Shown: piece after piece, positions 23,575-32,366 of the stretch
Layout of the letters: each line of letters opens with the position of its first letter
How positions within the stretch are numbered: the stretch's first letter is position 1
NCBI GenBank assembly: GCA_045125655.1
Contig: JBGVNP010000071.1
Span: 1 to 51,376 of the forward strand
From: RGIG4608 sp045125655
GTDB lineage: Bacteria > Bacillota > Clostridia > Oscillospirales > CAG-272
Direction of reading: 5' to 3'
DNA length: 51,376 nucleotides
The notes under the pieces: model-generated
Told to the model about the DNA's origin: nothing
The model's database searches: none
Seen by the model: the letters and a program-made list of their open reading frames with translations, nothing else
Made by a program: the position numbers and the translations under genes

Positions 23575-25542
23575 TTATCTTATTCTTTCGCCAAGGGATG
23601 TTTCGGGATCAAGGAACAATACTCTGATCTGCTCCTCGCCGCTTGCCAATATCATACCCTGTGATTCAATTCCGCAAAGGGTTGCGGGCTTAAGGTTAGC
23701 AACAAGCACTATCTTCTTCCCAATAAGCTGATCGGGTGTGTAGAATTTTGCAATTCCACTCACTACCTGTCTTTGCTCATAGCCAAGGTCAACCTTGAGC
23801 TTAAGGAGCTTCTTTGCTTTCGGAACGGGCTCACATTCAAGCACCTTTGCCACGCGAAGTTCAACGGACATAAAGTCCTCGATACCAATAAGCGCAAGTC
23901 CTTCCGGTTTTTCAACTATGGGTTCTTCTGCCTTGGGCGCAAATCTTGCCTTTCTCTTTTCTTCAAGTTCAGCAAGCTTTTTCTCCTCGTCAACACGGGC
24001 AAAGAGAACCTTAGAGTCTCCTACGGATTTTCCTGCCTCAATTCCGTTAAACTGTTCAAGCGTGCCTATGGTATCAAGACCTACCTTATCGGTGCCAAGC
24101 TCGGCAAGTATCTCTACGCTTGTTTCGGGGATAAATGGAGCAAGCAAAATTGCGCCCCAACGGATAGTTTCAAGAAGGTTGTAAAGAACTGTGCCAAGTC
24201 TTTCTCTCTTACTCTCGTCCTTTGCAAGCACCCAAGGAGTTGTTTCATCAATATACTTATTAGCTCTTGAGAACATCTCAAAAACGGATTCGAGTGCATC
24301 TGCAAGGTGATAATCGTCCATATTCTTTATATATGAATCATACGCCTTTACGCAAGCTTCTTTAAGCTCACCGTCAAGCTCTTCGTTTGCTGTAGGAGCA
24401 AGGATCGCCTTATCAAAATACTTCTTCTCCATATCGAGAGTACGCTTAACAAGGTTGCCGAGATTGTTTACAAGGTCAGTATTATATCTCTTGATAACTG
24501 CTTCGTAGGTGATTGATCCGTCATTTGCATAGGGCATTTCGGAAAGCGCGTAGTAGCGAACTGCGTCAACGCTGAATTCGTCTGCAAGCTCGTCCGCATA
24601 GATTACATTACCCTTGGATTTGGACATTTTATCCATACCAAAATTGAACCAAGGATGTCCAAACACCTTTTGGGGAAGCGGAATATCAAGCGCCATAAGG
24701 AAGATTGGCCAATAGATAGTATGGAAACGAAGAATATCCTTACCAATCACGTGGACGTCGCAGGGCCACCACTTTTTGAAGCTTTCGCTCTGCTCGTCAA
24801 AAGATTTATCGGGATCGTATCCGATAGCTGTGATATAGTTTGAAAGTGCATCAAGCCACACGTAAGTTACGTGCTTAGGATCGAAATCAACGGGTATTCC
24901 CCATTTGAAAGACGTTCTGGATACGCAAAGATCCTGAAGTCCGCCTTCAACCTTGAGGAAGTTATTGATCATTTCCTTCTTTCTTGATTCCGGCTGAATA
25001 AATTCGGGATTTGCCTCGATGTGAGCTATAAGCTTATCGGCATATTTGCTCATCTTGAAGAAATACGCTTCCTCCTCCGCTCTCTGAACGTCGCGTCCGC
25101 AGTCGGGACACTTTCCGCCCTCCGCCTGAGTTTCAGTAAAGAAGGATTCACAGGGAGTGCAGTACCAACCCTCATATTTACCCTTATATATATCGCCCTG
25201 ATCATAGAATTTTTTAAACATCTTCTGAACAGCGCGTTCATGATAGTCATCAGTTGTTCTGATAAAGTAATCGTAGGAAGTGTTCATCTTGTCCCAAACG
25301 CCCTTTATCTCGCCGGCAACACCGTCAACGTATGCCTTGGGTGTGATGCCTGCTTCCTTTGCAAGATCCTCAATCTTCTGTCCGTGCTCGTCAGTACCTG
25401 TGCAGAAGAACACGTCATATCCGCGTGCGCGTCTGTAACGAGCAACGGCGTCAGTCATAATAACCTCATAGGTGTTACCGAAATGGGGCTTTCTTGAGGC
25501 GTATGCAATCGCCGTAGTAATGTAGTATTTTTGTTTATTCAT
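23575..25542 (-). CDS. metG: Methionyl-tRNA synthetase
   Basis: Charges tRNA-Met. The 655-residue protein has the class I HIGH-equivalent PHFGN (19-23), a CP-domain zinc knuckle (C128xxC131 and C145xxC148), the KMSKSKGN loop, an alpha-helical anticodon-binding domain, and a C-terminal EMAP/Trbp-like tRNA-binding domain (from about residue 555, DFMSVELRVAKVLECEPVP). The frame extends 38 residues further upstream, but that extension is a translation of element E6's left tip. GGAGAAGGAG directly before the ATG at 25542 marks the true start. There is no promoter in the 49 bases between E6 and the gene. Confidence 0.96.
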   Translation of the reverse strand: MNKQKYYITTAIAYASRKPHFGNTYEVIMTDAVARYRRARGYDVFFCTGTDEHGQKIEDLAKEAGITPKAYVDGVAGEIKGVWDKMNTSYDYFIRTTDDYHERAVQKMFKKFYDQGDIYKGKYEGWYCTPCESFFTETQAEGGKCPDCGRDVQRAEEEAYFFKMSKYADKLIAHIEANPEFIQPESRKKEMINNFLKVEGGLQDLCVSRTSFKWGIPVDFDPKHVTYVWLDALSNYITAIGYDPDKSFDEQSESFKKWWPCDVHVIGKDILRFHTIYWPIFLMALDIPLPQKVFGHPWFNFGMDKMSKSKGNVIYADELADEFSVDAVRYYALSEMPYANDGSITYEAVIKRYNTDLVNNLGNLVKRTLDMEKKYFDKAILAPTANEELDGELKEACVKAYDSYIKNMDDYHLADALESVFEMFSRANKYIDETTPWVLAKDESKRERLGTVLYNLLETIRWGAILLAPFIPETSVEILAELGTDKVGLDTIGTLEQFNGIEAGKSVGDSKVLFARVDEEKKLAELEEKRKARFAPKAEEPIVEKPEGLALIGIEDFMSVELRVAKVLECEPVPKAKKLLKLKVDLGYEQRQVVSGIAKFYTPDQLIGKKIVLVANLKPATLCGIESQGMILASGEEQIRVLFLDPETSLGERIR

Positions 25543-25591
25543 ATAAATCTCCTTCTCCTCTGCGAATGGGCAAAGGATATGTATTTGTTGT

Positions 25592-25967
25592 TCAAATTTT
25601 GATTTGTCGCGCACGTTGTTAGCGCAGACTAAGCGGTTAAAAAAGTTTTTGTCCAACTTTTTTCAAAAAGTTGGCGCGGTGTGGAGCGCGTAGCTCCACA
25701 TACGGCATTTTCTTTTTGCCAAGCTTTTTCTTTTGGGCCTTTTTTCTCAAAAGAAAAAGCGTTACAAAAGGCAAACTATCTTTTGATACCGAGAGCCTTT
25801 AGCCGCTTTTCTTTGACAGCAGAGGCGCAAAGAAAAGCTATGGAAAAGAAACGCCGAATGCGCTCAAGCCGCGCGGCTCTGCTACGCGCAGAGCGGTCGC
25901 TTTTGAAAAAGCGACGCAAAACAATCGCGCTTTGTAGGTGATAACATCCCGCTAAATCCCAATTTAT
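25592..25967 (+). repeat. Palindromic element copy E6 (complete, 376 bp)
   Basis: Left tip first, core reversed, right tip last. Outer hairpins are CCAACTTTTTTCAAAAAGTTGG and GTCGCTTTTGAAAAAGCGAC. The right linker contains, reversed, the CTGCGCGTAGCAGAGCCGCG module found in left linkers of E2 and E4. No separate terminator is seen between the nrnA stop and this element. Confidence 0.95.
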
Positions 25968-25978
25968 CGATATGTATC

Positions 25979-26986
25979 TTAATTTTTTCCCCAGCGTTTA
26001 ATTATCTCATCAACCACAAGACGAACGGCAAATTCAATAGAATCCGCCTCGATCGTACAAGCCGCCGCTTTGGCATGTCCACCGCCCGAAAAATGCTTGG
26101 CTACTGCACTGACATCAAATCCGCAGGATGATCTTAAAGAAATTCTAAATGAGCGATATGCCGTTGACTGACGCGCAGAAATGGCTATCTTAACTCCATC
26201 TATGGCGCGTGCCACGTCAACAAGAGTTTCAAGATGCTCATCATCAAGATCAAGCTCCTTTTTGAGCTCATAGGGAAATATCACTGCCGCTATTTTGCGA
26301 TTGTGATAAAATTTCATATTTTGGAAGCCAGCCGACTCGGCGGCAAGCATTTTTTCACTCTTGCAATCAAAGAGTCTGTGATTTATCTCGGCGGCATCAA
26401 CGCCCGCTTTGATAAGCTCCGCGGCGCAAAGATGCGTGTGGGGTGACACGTTTGAATACTTAAAGCATCCCGTATCACTTGAAAGTGCCGCATAAATAAG
26501 ATCGTATGCATCTGCAGTGATTTTATCAAGCGCTCCTATCTCAATAAGGCGTTGAGCTATCTCATATATTATCTCTCCGCTTGCCGCATAATCGGAGCGA
26601 ATATAATAATCGGCATATTTTATTCCGTTTTCGTGATGGTCGATCATAAGATCTATTTTATCCTCAAAAAAGCTTTGAAGATTGCCAAGCTGAGAAGGAC
26701 TTGCCGTATCCACTGTCAATATTCTTTGAAATTCAAAGCTACCGTCCATATTTTCAAAGCGCGCGCTCCTCTGATGCTTTTCTGTAAGAAAAGCAAGTCG
26801 TGATGGTATCTCGCTCTCGCAAACGCATAGAGTTTTTGATCCCATAGCTTCAAGAATGAGCTTTAAGGAAAATGCCGCTCCTATCGCATCCGCATCAGGA
26901 CGAACGTGAAAGATTATGAGTGTATTCTTTTTGGGTATAAGAAATTCGCACACCCTATCGAGTGTATATTCATTGAATGAGCGCAT
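25979..26986 (-). CDS. nrnA: DHH-family phosphoesterase (NrnA-like nanoRNase/pAp phosphatase)
   Basis: A 335-residue cytoplasmic DHH/DHHA1 enzyme expected to degrade very short RNAs and dephosphorylate 3'-phosphoadenosine 5'-phosphate. Visible motifs are HVRPDADAIGAAFSL (residues 27-41), the metal-binding DTASPSQLGN, the DHH signature in LMIDHHENG, and the DHHA1 glycine motif SGGGHAKAAACTIE. The start overlaps the rbfA stop by one base (TAATG). rbfA-nrnA is a standard order in Firmicutes. Confidence 0.93.
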   Translation of the reverse strand: MRSFNEYTLDRVCEFLIPKKNTLIIFHVRPDADAIGAAFSLKLILEAMGSKTLCVCESEIPSRLAFLTEKHQRSARFENMDGSFEFQRILTVDTASPSQLGNLQSFFEDKIDLMIDHHENGIKYADYYIRSDYAASGEIIYEIAQRLIEIGALDKITADAYDLIYAALSSDTGCFKYSNVSPHTHLCAAELIKAGVDAAEINHRLFDCKSEKMLAAESAGFQNMKFYHNRKIAAVIFPYELKKELDLDDEHLETLVDVARAIDGVKIAISARQSTAYRSFRISLRSSCGFDVSAVAKHFSGGGHAKAAACTIEADSIEFAVRLVVDEIIKRWGKN

Positions 26987-27360
26987 TATTCTTCACCGTT
27001 GCTTTCTTCTTCAAAATCCTCTGTAAAGGTAATACTGTTGAGCAATTTTGAAATATGTGCACCGTGTGCTACGCTGTCATCAAGAATAAATGTAAGTTCG
27101 GGAGTGATTCTGAGATTTAATCTCTGCGCTATCTGACTTCTTATATAGCCCGATGCCGCCTTGAGTCCCTTTGCTACCTCTTTTTTATCGCCCATAAGGG
27201 CACTGTAGTATATCTTTGCATATTTGAGGTCGGGGGTTACGTCCACCGCCGTTACACTGACAAAGGCATCCTTTACTCTGGGATCCTTAACGTCACGCAA
27301 AATGGATGCAAGCTCCTTTTGTACCTCGTCATTTATTCTACCTCTGCGATAATTTGCCAT
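26986..27360 (-). CDS. rbfA: 30S ribosome-binding factor RbfA
   Basis: RbfA is a small KH-like factor for late 30S maturation and cold adaptation. The 124-residue protein has RRGRINDEVQKELASIL at the start, the DPRV.DAFVSVTAVDVTPDLKYAKIYYS strand region, and RITPELTFILDDSVAHGAHISKLL near the end. It has its own sigma-A promoter (27436-27464) and a leader hairpin. infB and nusA, frequent neighbours, are not adjacent. Confidence 0.95.
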   Translation of the reverse strand: MANYRRGRINDEVQKELASILRDVKDPRVKDAFVSVTAVDVTPDLKYAKIYYSALMGDKKEVAKGLKAASGYIRSQIAQRLNLRITPELTFILDDSVAHGAHISKLLNSITFTEDFEEESNGEE

Positions 27361-27383
27361 TTTTTCACCGTCCTTCTAACGCT

Positions 27384-27405
27384 TTGGACGTGCTTTGGCG
27401 TCCAA
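27384..27405 (-). promoter_or_regulatory. Hairpin in the rbfA leader
   Basis: TTGGACG-tgctttgg-CGTCCAA, extendable by GCTT/AAGC with bulges. No U-tract. Possible mRNA-stability or cold-responsive structure; this is inference. Confidence 0.4.
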
Positions 27406-27435
27406 TAAGCGCAATTTTACATAATAATTCATATT

Positions 27436-27464
27436 AGTATAACACAAAATATTTAAATTATCAA
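27436..27464 (-). promoter_or_regulatory. Sigma-A promoter of rbfA-nrnA
   Basis: Minus strand: TTGATA (27464-27459), 17 bases, TATACT (27441-27436). It lies between element E7 and rbfA. Confidence 0.8.
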
Positions 27465-27502
27465 GTAATATTGTATTTTTTTATTAAAGATAAAAAAAGT
27501 TT

Positions 27503-27879
27503 TCAAATTTTGATTTATCGCGCACGTTGTTAGCACAGACCAAACGATTAAAAAGTTTTCGTCCACCTTTTTCAAAAGGTGGCGAGGGTACGGGGCGAGT
27601 AGCCCTGTATTCGCCATTTCTTTTTTGCCAAGCTTTTTTCTTTGTGGCTATTTTGCCAAAGAAAAAAGCGTTACAAAAGGCAAACTATCTTTTGATACCA
27701 AGACTTTTTAGCCGCTTTTCTTTGGAAAAAGAGGCCCAAAGAAAAGCTATGGAAAAGAAACGCCGAATGCGCTAACGCCGCGCGGGCGCCACTGCGCGTG
27801 GAGCGCCACTTTTGAAAAAGTGGACAAAACAATCGCGCAATGTGAGTGCGAACATAGTGCTCGCTAAATCCCAATTTAC
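27503..27879 (+). repeat. Palindromic element copy E7 (complete, 377 bp)
   Basis: Left tip first, core reversed, right tip last. Outer hairpins are CCACCTTTTTCAAAAGGTGG and CCACTTTTGAAAAAGTGG. The core is almost the same as in E3 and E5. Confidence 0.95.
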
Positions 27880-27884
27880 AAACC

Positions 27885-27910
27885 AAAAGCACCCACTTTT
27901 GTGGGTGCTT
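27885..27910 (-). terminator. Terminator of pgk-tpiA
   Basis: AAGCACCCAC (27887-27896) pairs with GTGGGTGCTT (27901-27910), with TTTT on the minus strand. Confidence 0.85.
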
Positions 27911-27924
27911 GGATCATAGATTTA

Positions 27925-28680
27925 TTACTGTGCCGCGTCAACGATTGCTGTGAACTTTTCTGCAACGAGGGACGCTCCGCCGATAAGTCCGCCGTCAACG
28001 TTTGCTTTTGAAAGAAGCTCGGTTGCATTCTTATCGTTCATTGAGCCGCCGTACTGAATGATAATCTCCTCAGCCGCGTCATTTCCGTAAAGAGAAGCAA
28101 CAACCTCACGGATAACTCCGCATGTTTCGTCCGCCTGCTCGGGTGTAGCAGTAAGACCTGTGCCGATTGCCCAAACGGGCTCGTATGCGATAATAACGTT
28201 CTTAAGCTCGTCAGCAGTTACTCCTGCAAGGTCGAGCTTTGTCTGCATAGCAACAACCTCGTTTGTGATACCTGCAAGTCTTTCTTCCTTAACCTCACCA
28301 AGACAAAGGATAACCTTAAGTCCTGCCGCAAGTGCCGCCTTTGTTCTGAGATTTACTGTGTGGTCTGTTTCGCCAAAATACTGACGTCTTTCGCTATGAC
28401 CGATGATAACGTATTCAACACCGATCTCCTTAAGCATCTTTGCAGAGATCTCTCCTGTGAACGCGCCCTTTTCCTCAAAGTGAACGTTCTGTGCGCCAAT
28501 CTTGATATTTGAACCCTTTGCTGCTTCCATTGCCGCACCGATCGTTACGAAGGGAGCGCAAAAGATGATGTCGCAATTATTCTTGCCCTCTACCATGGGC
28601 TTGATTTCGTTTATAAAAGCAGTTGCTTCGGAAGGTGTGAAGTTCATCTTCCAGTTGCCTGCGATAACATATCTTCTCAT
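27925..28680 (-). CDS. tpiA: Triosephosphate isomerase
   Basis: Interconverts dihydroxyacetone phosphate and glyceraldehyde 3-phosphate. The 251-residue TIM barrel has the substrate lysine in AGNWKMN (residues 7-13), catalytic His in IGHSERR (near 95-101), catalytic Glu in AYEPVWAIGTG (near 165-175), and the phosphate-binding IQYGGSMN and GLIGGAS. It is downstream of pgk in the same operon, with a hairpin between them. GAGGAG precedes the ATG. Confidence 0.97.
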   Translation of the reverse strand: MRRYVIAGNWKMNFTPSEATAFINEIKPMVEGKNNCDIIFCAPFVTIGAAMEAAKGSNIKIGAQNVHFEEKGAFTGEISAKMLKEIGVEYVIIGHSERRQYFGETDHTVNLRTKAALAAGLKVILCLGEVKEERLAGITNEVVAMQTKLDLAGVTADELKNVIIAYEPVWAIGTGLTATPEQADETCGVIREVVASLYGNDAAEEIIIQYGGSMNDKNATELLSKANVDGGLIGGASLVAEKFTAIVDAAQ

Positions 28681-28705
28681 TTTATTTTCTCCTCATAAGT
28701 ATGCT

Positions 28706-28728
28706 GTGCCGAAAAATCGGCACAGCAA
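28706..28728 (-). promoter_or_regulatory. Intercistronic hairpin between pgk and tpiA
   Basis: GCTGTGCCGA pairs with TCGGCACAGC around an AAAA/TTTT centre. It lacks a T-run on the minus strand, so it looks like a processing or stability hairpin rather than a terminator. Confidence 0.5.
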
Positions 28729-28742
28729 TTATTTTTAATTAA

Positions 28743-30062
28743 TTATTTGTCCTCAAGGCAAGCGATACCGGGAAGCTCAAGTCCTTCAAGGAATTCAAGA
28801 GATGCTCCGCCGCCTGTGGAGATATGTGTGATCTTGGAAGCAAAGCCGAGTGTTTCGCAAGCTGCCGCAGAGTCACCACCACCTACGATTGTTGTTGCGC
28901 TAGACTGTGCAAGAGCGTCCGCCATAGCGATAGTACCCTTTGCAAGTGTGGGGTTCTCAAATACGCCCATAGGTCCGTTCCAAACAACTGTCTTAGCATC
29001 AAGAACTGCCTGTGCGTAAAGAGCCTGTGTCTTAGCACCGATATCACAACCCTCGCGATCAGCGGGGATAGCATCGGCATCAACCTCAAGTGTTTCAACG
29101 GGAGCGTCAATGGGGTTGGGGAATTCTGCGATAGTTACAACGTCAACGGGAAGAAGAAGCTTAACGCCGTTTGCTTCTGCCTTTGCCATCATATCACGGC
29201 AGTAATCAATCTTTGTTTCATCAAGAAGGGATTTTCCTACACCGTAACCCTGAGCTGCAAGGAAGGTGTAAGCCATACCGCCACCGATGATGAGTGTATC
29301 AACCTTTGTGAGAAGGTTATTGATAACATTGAGCTTATCTGCAACCTTAGCACCGCCAAGGATTGCAACGAAGGGACGCTCGGGTGTTGTAAGTGCCTTA
29401 CCCATAACGCCGATCTCCTTCTGAATGAGGTAACCGCAAACTGCGGGAACGTTACCGTACATAGCAACACCCGCTGTTGTAGCGTGTGCTCTGTGTGCTG
29501 TACCGAAAGCATCGTTTACGTAGATGTCGCAGTACTTAGCAAGCTCTTTTGCGAAATCCTCGCCGTTCTTCTCTTCTCTTGCGTCAAAACGAACGTTTTC
29601 AAGAAGAACTGCCTCGCCGTTCTTAAGAGCTGCAACCTTTGCCTGCGCGTCAGCACCGATGATGTCCTCAGCGAATGTTACCTTGCCGTCAAGGTACTCG
29701 TTAAGACGTGCTGCAACGGGAGCAAGTGTGAGTGTCTTTTTATCGTTCTTGAGTGCCTTTGCAAGAAGCTCTGCCTTAGCTGCTTCTCTTTCTTCCTCAG
29801 GAAGTGCCTCTACCTTTTTCTTTTCCTTCTTAGTAAGACCGAAGCCCTCTGTAAGAATATTATGGGGCTTACCCATATGTGAGCAAAGAACAACGCGCGC
29901 GCCCTTGTTAAGCAAATACTTGATTGTGGGGAGTGCTTCAACGATTCTCTTATCGCTGGTGATTACGCCGTCCTTAAGGGGTACGTTGAAATCGCATCTA
30001 ACGAGAACTCTTGCGCCCTCTACGATCTCAATATCTTCAATACATTTCTTGTTGTAGGTCAT
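28743..30062 (-). CDS. pgk: Phosphoglycerate kinase
   Basis: Makes ATP from 1,3-bisphosphoglycerate. It has the N-terminal substrate motif VRCDFNVPLKDG (residues 21-32), SHMGKP (61-66), the ENVRFDAREEKN segment, the hinge and ATP site GGAKVADKLNVINNLL, and the C-terminal GGGDSAAACETLGF and STGGGASLEFLEG. It is 439 residues, longer than the usual 390-400, because about 35 Lys/Glu-rich residues (roughly 73-108, including KKEKKKVEALPEEEREAAKA) are inserted between SHMGKP and the LAPVA segment. It heads a pgk-tpiA operon; gapA is not present here. Confidence 0.97.
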   Translation of the reverse strand: MTYNKKCIEDIEIVEGARVLVRCDFNVPLKDGVITSDKRIVEALPTIKYLLNKGARVVLCSHMGKPHNILTEGFGLTKKEKKKVEALPEEEREAAKAELLAKALKNDKKTLTLAPVAARLNEYLDGKVTFAEDIIGADAQAKVAALKNGEAVLLENVRFDAREEKNGEDFAKELAKYCDIYVNDAFGTAHRAHATTAGVAMYGNVPAVCGYLIQKEIGVMGKALTTPERPFVAILGGAKVADKLNVINNLLTKVDTLIIGGGMAYTFLAAQGYGVGKSLLDETKIDYCRDMMAKAEANGVKLLLPVDVVTIAEFPNPIDAPVETLEVDADAIPADREGCDIGAKTQALYAQAVLDAKTVVWNGPMGVFENPTLAKGTIAMADALAQSSATTIVGGGDSAAACETLGFASKITHISTGGGASLEFLEGLELPGIACLEDK

Positions 30063-30126
30063 TTTGTTAAATTCCTTTCATAAGTATTCGGGCATTTTTT
30101 AATTATCCCAATCTTTACCAATTAAT

Positions 30127-30155
30127 AATATACCACACTTTTGTCAAATTATCAA
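30127..30155 (-). promoter_or_regulatory. Sigma-A promoter of pgk-tpiA
   Basis: Minus strand: TTGATA (30155-30150), 17 bases, TATATT (30132-30127). Confidence 0.7.
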
Positions 30156-30280
30156 GAGATTTTGAAACATTTTCTTTGAAATTGTGAAAATTTTGGCAAA
30201 ATAAGCTATTACTATTTTAAATCAATTTAACCACGAATCATTACAATTTTATATTCGAAATCATCGCATAAACTTTATTC

Positions 30281-31738
30281 TTAATCATCACTATTTTTAA
30301 TGGATTTAAAAGCATCAAATACATCTTTAGTAGCATTTTTAACTGCCGTGGACGAAATTGTAGCGCCAGAAATAAGGAGTTCATCATCCAAATTTTCTTC
30401 CCCTCTACCTATATATTTGTTAAGCCACTCAACAAATGCTTGGTCCTCATTATCCATATATCCTTCAAGTGAATAGAAATCTTCATAAATTAAATTTGAT
30501 GTATCTTGTTTAATAATTCTTCCGTCTTCATTCACAAATGTGTAAACTACCATAACATTGTCGCCAAAAGTAAGGGGCTTACTTTGAAACATATATATAT
30601 TTTCGCTATTAAAAGAAAATTTAGCAGCGACAGATACAGATCCAAAAGATTTATATTCGATCCTATCTGCACTATTTGAAGCTTCTTCGCCAAAAATGTT
30701 ATCAATCTTTTTTCTTGTAGCAACAGAGAGTTCATCACTAACATTTCCATAATTTATAAGGGCCTCTGTAGCAAGGTCTTTATGGTACGCGGTTACATTA
30801 TTCTTGTCAACATCATAAACCTCCGCGTAGTTAGCATTATTTACAAGAACAAGATACATGTTTTCACCCTTACTCATAATATAAGCGGCACCTGTGGTAT
30901 TAATAGATTTCCATCCTTTAACAATGCTTCCGCTGGCAGGTACATCATCACACTTAATTCTTTCTCCATTTATAAGACCTGAATGAAGTGTTGGCAACAT
31001 TTCTTCAAATAATATTTTAGGAGCAAGCTTACCACCAGAAATAATGGTATATGCTTTTAGCGCAATTTCTATAGCAGAATAGTAACCCTTAGAAGTAGCA
31101 CTTTGGGGTGTTGCGCCCGCAGCAAGTATAAGTTCAAGTGTATTTAAATCTTTGCCGTTATAGACTCCATTAAGAGATTCTTCTTGACCGTAAATTTCGT
31201 TAGAAGAAATCACTTTAGAACCAGCAATTTTACCATTTGTATCAATTCCTACTCTAATTACAAGACCTGAAGCATATCCCTGGGAATTGATTTCAAAAAC
31301 ATACCCATTACCATTTGTTTCAACATAAGCATTTAAGATATTTTCAGGAAGAGACATACCATCAAGGTTAAGTCTTTCAAAATTTTTTCCACCTGGTAAA
31401 ACCTCAATAAAAGAGTTATCGATTTTTATAATTTGATCGCAATAAATACATTTTGTATAACGAATTTCATTCTGCGTGTTATCAATTATCCAATCACTCT
31501 CTACACAATGTGTTTTATCTATATTTGCTTGCGGTACAACCATAGTGCCGCATAACAAACACCTCATTCCCTCAGTTAACCCAACATCTTGACATGTTGG
31601 AGCTTTCGCCAAAACAATTTCAATTTTTGTTGGATCATCATGCTTGCAAGTGGCATTGTTAGGTTTAATACTGCATGAAACTATAATTGAACTCAACAAA
31701 ATTAGTACAAAAATTGAAAATAATAAAGATTTTTTCAC
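30281..31738 (-). CDS. Lipoprotein with two FMN-binding-type domains
   Basis: A 485-residue exported lipoprotein: a hydrophobic signal with lipobox IVSC (Cys22), then a Cys-rich segment with CxxC pairs at 60/63 and 97/100 plus C31, C49 and C78, suggesting a zinc-ribbon-like or redox region. Two regions follow that look like FMN_bind (RnfG/NqrC-type) domains: about 120-235 with AAGAT (206-210) and YYSAIEIALKAY, and about 280-480 with ISGATISSTAVKNAT (456-470). The GAT threonines would be the sites of covalent flavin attachment by ApbE. A role in extracellular electron transfer is inferred; no Rnf, EetA/B or apbE gene is nearby. It starts at GTG with AAGGA upstream and has a consensus promoter. 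The coding sequence looks more AT-rich than its neighbours. Confidence 0.82.
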   Translation of the reverse strand: MKKSLLFSIFVLILLSSIIVSCSIKPNNATCKHDDPTKIEIVLAKAPTCQDVGLTEGMRCLLCGTMVVPQANIDKTHCVESDWIIDNTQNEIRYTKCIYCDQIIKIDNSFIEVLPGGKNFERLNLDGMSLPENILNAYVETNGNGYVFEINSQGYASGLVIRVGIDTNGKIAGSKVISSNEIYGQEESLNGVYNGKDLNTLELILAAGATPQSATSKGYYSAIEIALKAYTIISGGKLAPKILFEEMLPTLHSGLINGERIKCDDVPASGSIVKGWKSINTTGAAYIMSKGENMYLVLVNNANYAEVYDVDKNNVTAYHKDLATEALINYGNVSDELSVATRKKIDNIFGEEASNSADRIEYKSFGSVSVAAKFSFNSENIYMFQSKPLTFGDNVMVVYTFVNEDGRIIKQDTSNLIYEDFYSLEGYMDNEDQAFVEWLNKYIGRGEENLDDELLISGATISSTAVKNATKDVFDAFKSIKNSDD

Positions 31739-31782
31739 AACTGTCTTCCTTTCTATATTTAGGTTGATTTCTAAACATTTTA

Positions 31783-31811
31783 ATTATATCACTCTTAAAT
31801 TAATATGTCAA
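31783..31811 (-). promoter_or_regulatory. Sigma-A promoter of the FMN-lipoprotein gene
   Basis: Minus strand: TTGACA (31811-31806), 17 bases, TATAAT (31788-31783). The -35 element overlaps the stop codon of the upstream YwlG-family gene. Confidence 0.88.
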
Positions 31812-32350
31812 TCCCCATAATGGGCTCTCGGTCCGCCAATATATTTGGGGCGAGTGCGCGCGAAGGTTAATGCCGCATTGCCAAGATTTTTTACAGAGAG
31901 GCGAACGGGGACGGCTACGGCGCGAAGGTGCATTCCAATAAGTGTGGAGCCGATGTCAACCCCTGCGTGCGCTTTTGCAGTTTCAACGACCACGGGATTT
32001 TCAAAATGCTCATAAGCCGCGGTAGCAAAAGAGCCGCCTGCTTTAGCTTTTGGCACTACGCAGACTATTTCAAGTCCGTATCTCTCGGCGCATTCGCGTT
32101 CCACAACAAGTGCGCGATTAAGATGTTCACAGCACTGCGCGGCAAGGTATATTCCCTTTTCCTTTAAGATCGGAGAAATTCCCTCATAGACCGCCATAGC
32201 GGCATTGAAATCCGAGCCCTTGCCTATTGTTGCACCGACGATTTCACTCGATGAGCAACCTACAACGAGTATTTCTCCTTGGTTCATTGGCACAACGGAG
32301 AAAAATTCTTCAATCATTTTTTGAGAGTCTTTAACTATTTGTGAGTACAT
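31808..32350 (-). CDS. YwlG/TIGR01440 (UPF0340) family protein
   Basis: A 180-residue soluble protein of a conserved Firmicutes family with no established function. It has the family-like GEILVVGCSSSEIVGATIGKGS near residue 25, GIYLAAQCCEHLNRALVVERE near 66, AKAGGSFATAAYEHF, and the end FARTRPKYIGGPRAHYGD. The frame runs 13 codons further into element E8, but AAGAGGT is spaced for the ATG at 32350. The repeat's right tip begins 17 bases from the start codon. Confidence 0.9.
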   Translation of the reverse strand: MYSQIVKDSQKMIEEFFSVVPMNQGEILVVGCSSSEIVGATIGKGSDFNAAMAVYEGISPILKEKGIYLAAQCCEHLNRALVVERECAERYGLEIVCVVPKAKAGGSFATAAYEHFENPVVVETAKAHAGVDIGSTLIGMHLRAVAVPVRLSVKNLGNAALTFARTRPKYIGGPRAHYGD

Positions 32351-32366
32351 ATTTTTTACCTCTTGT

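Noticed and set aside
25543..25656. N-terminal extension of metG
   Set aside because: The 38 extra residues translate the left tip of element E6; the next ATG has a strong ribosome-binding site and the standard MetRS N terminus.
28824..29882. Long plus-strand frame (352 codons) opposite pgk
   Set aside because: It is antisense to a well-supported pgk gene, has a Cys/Ser/Leu-rich composition typical of a shadow frame, and matches no family.
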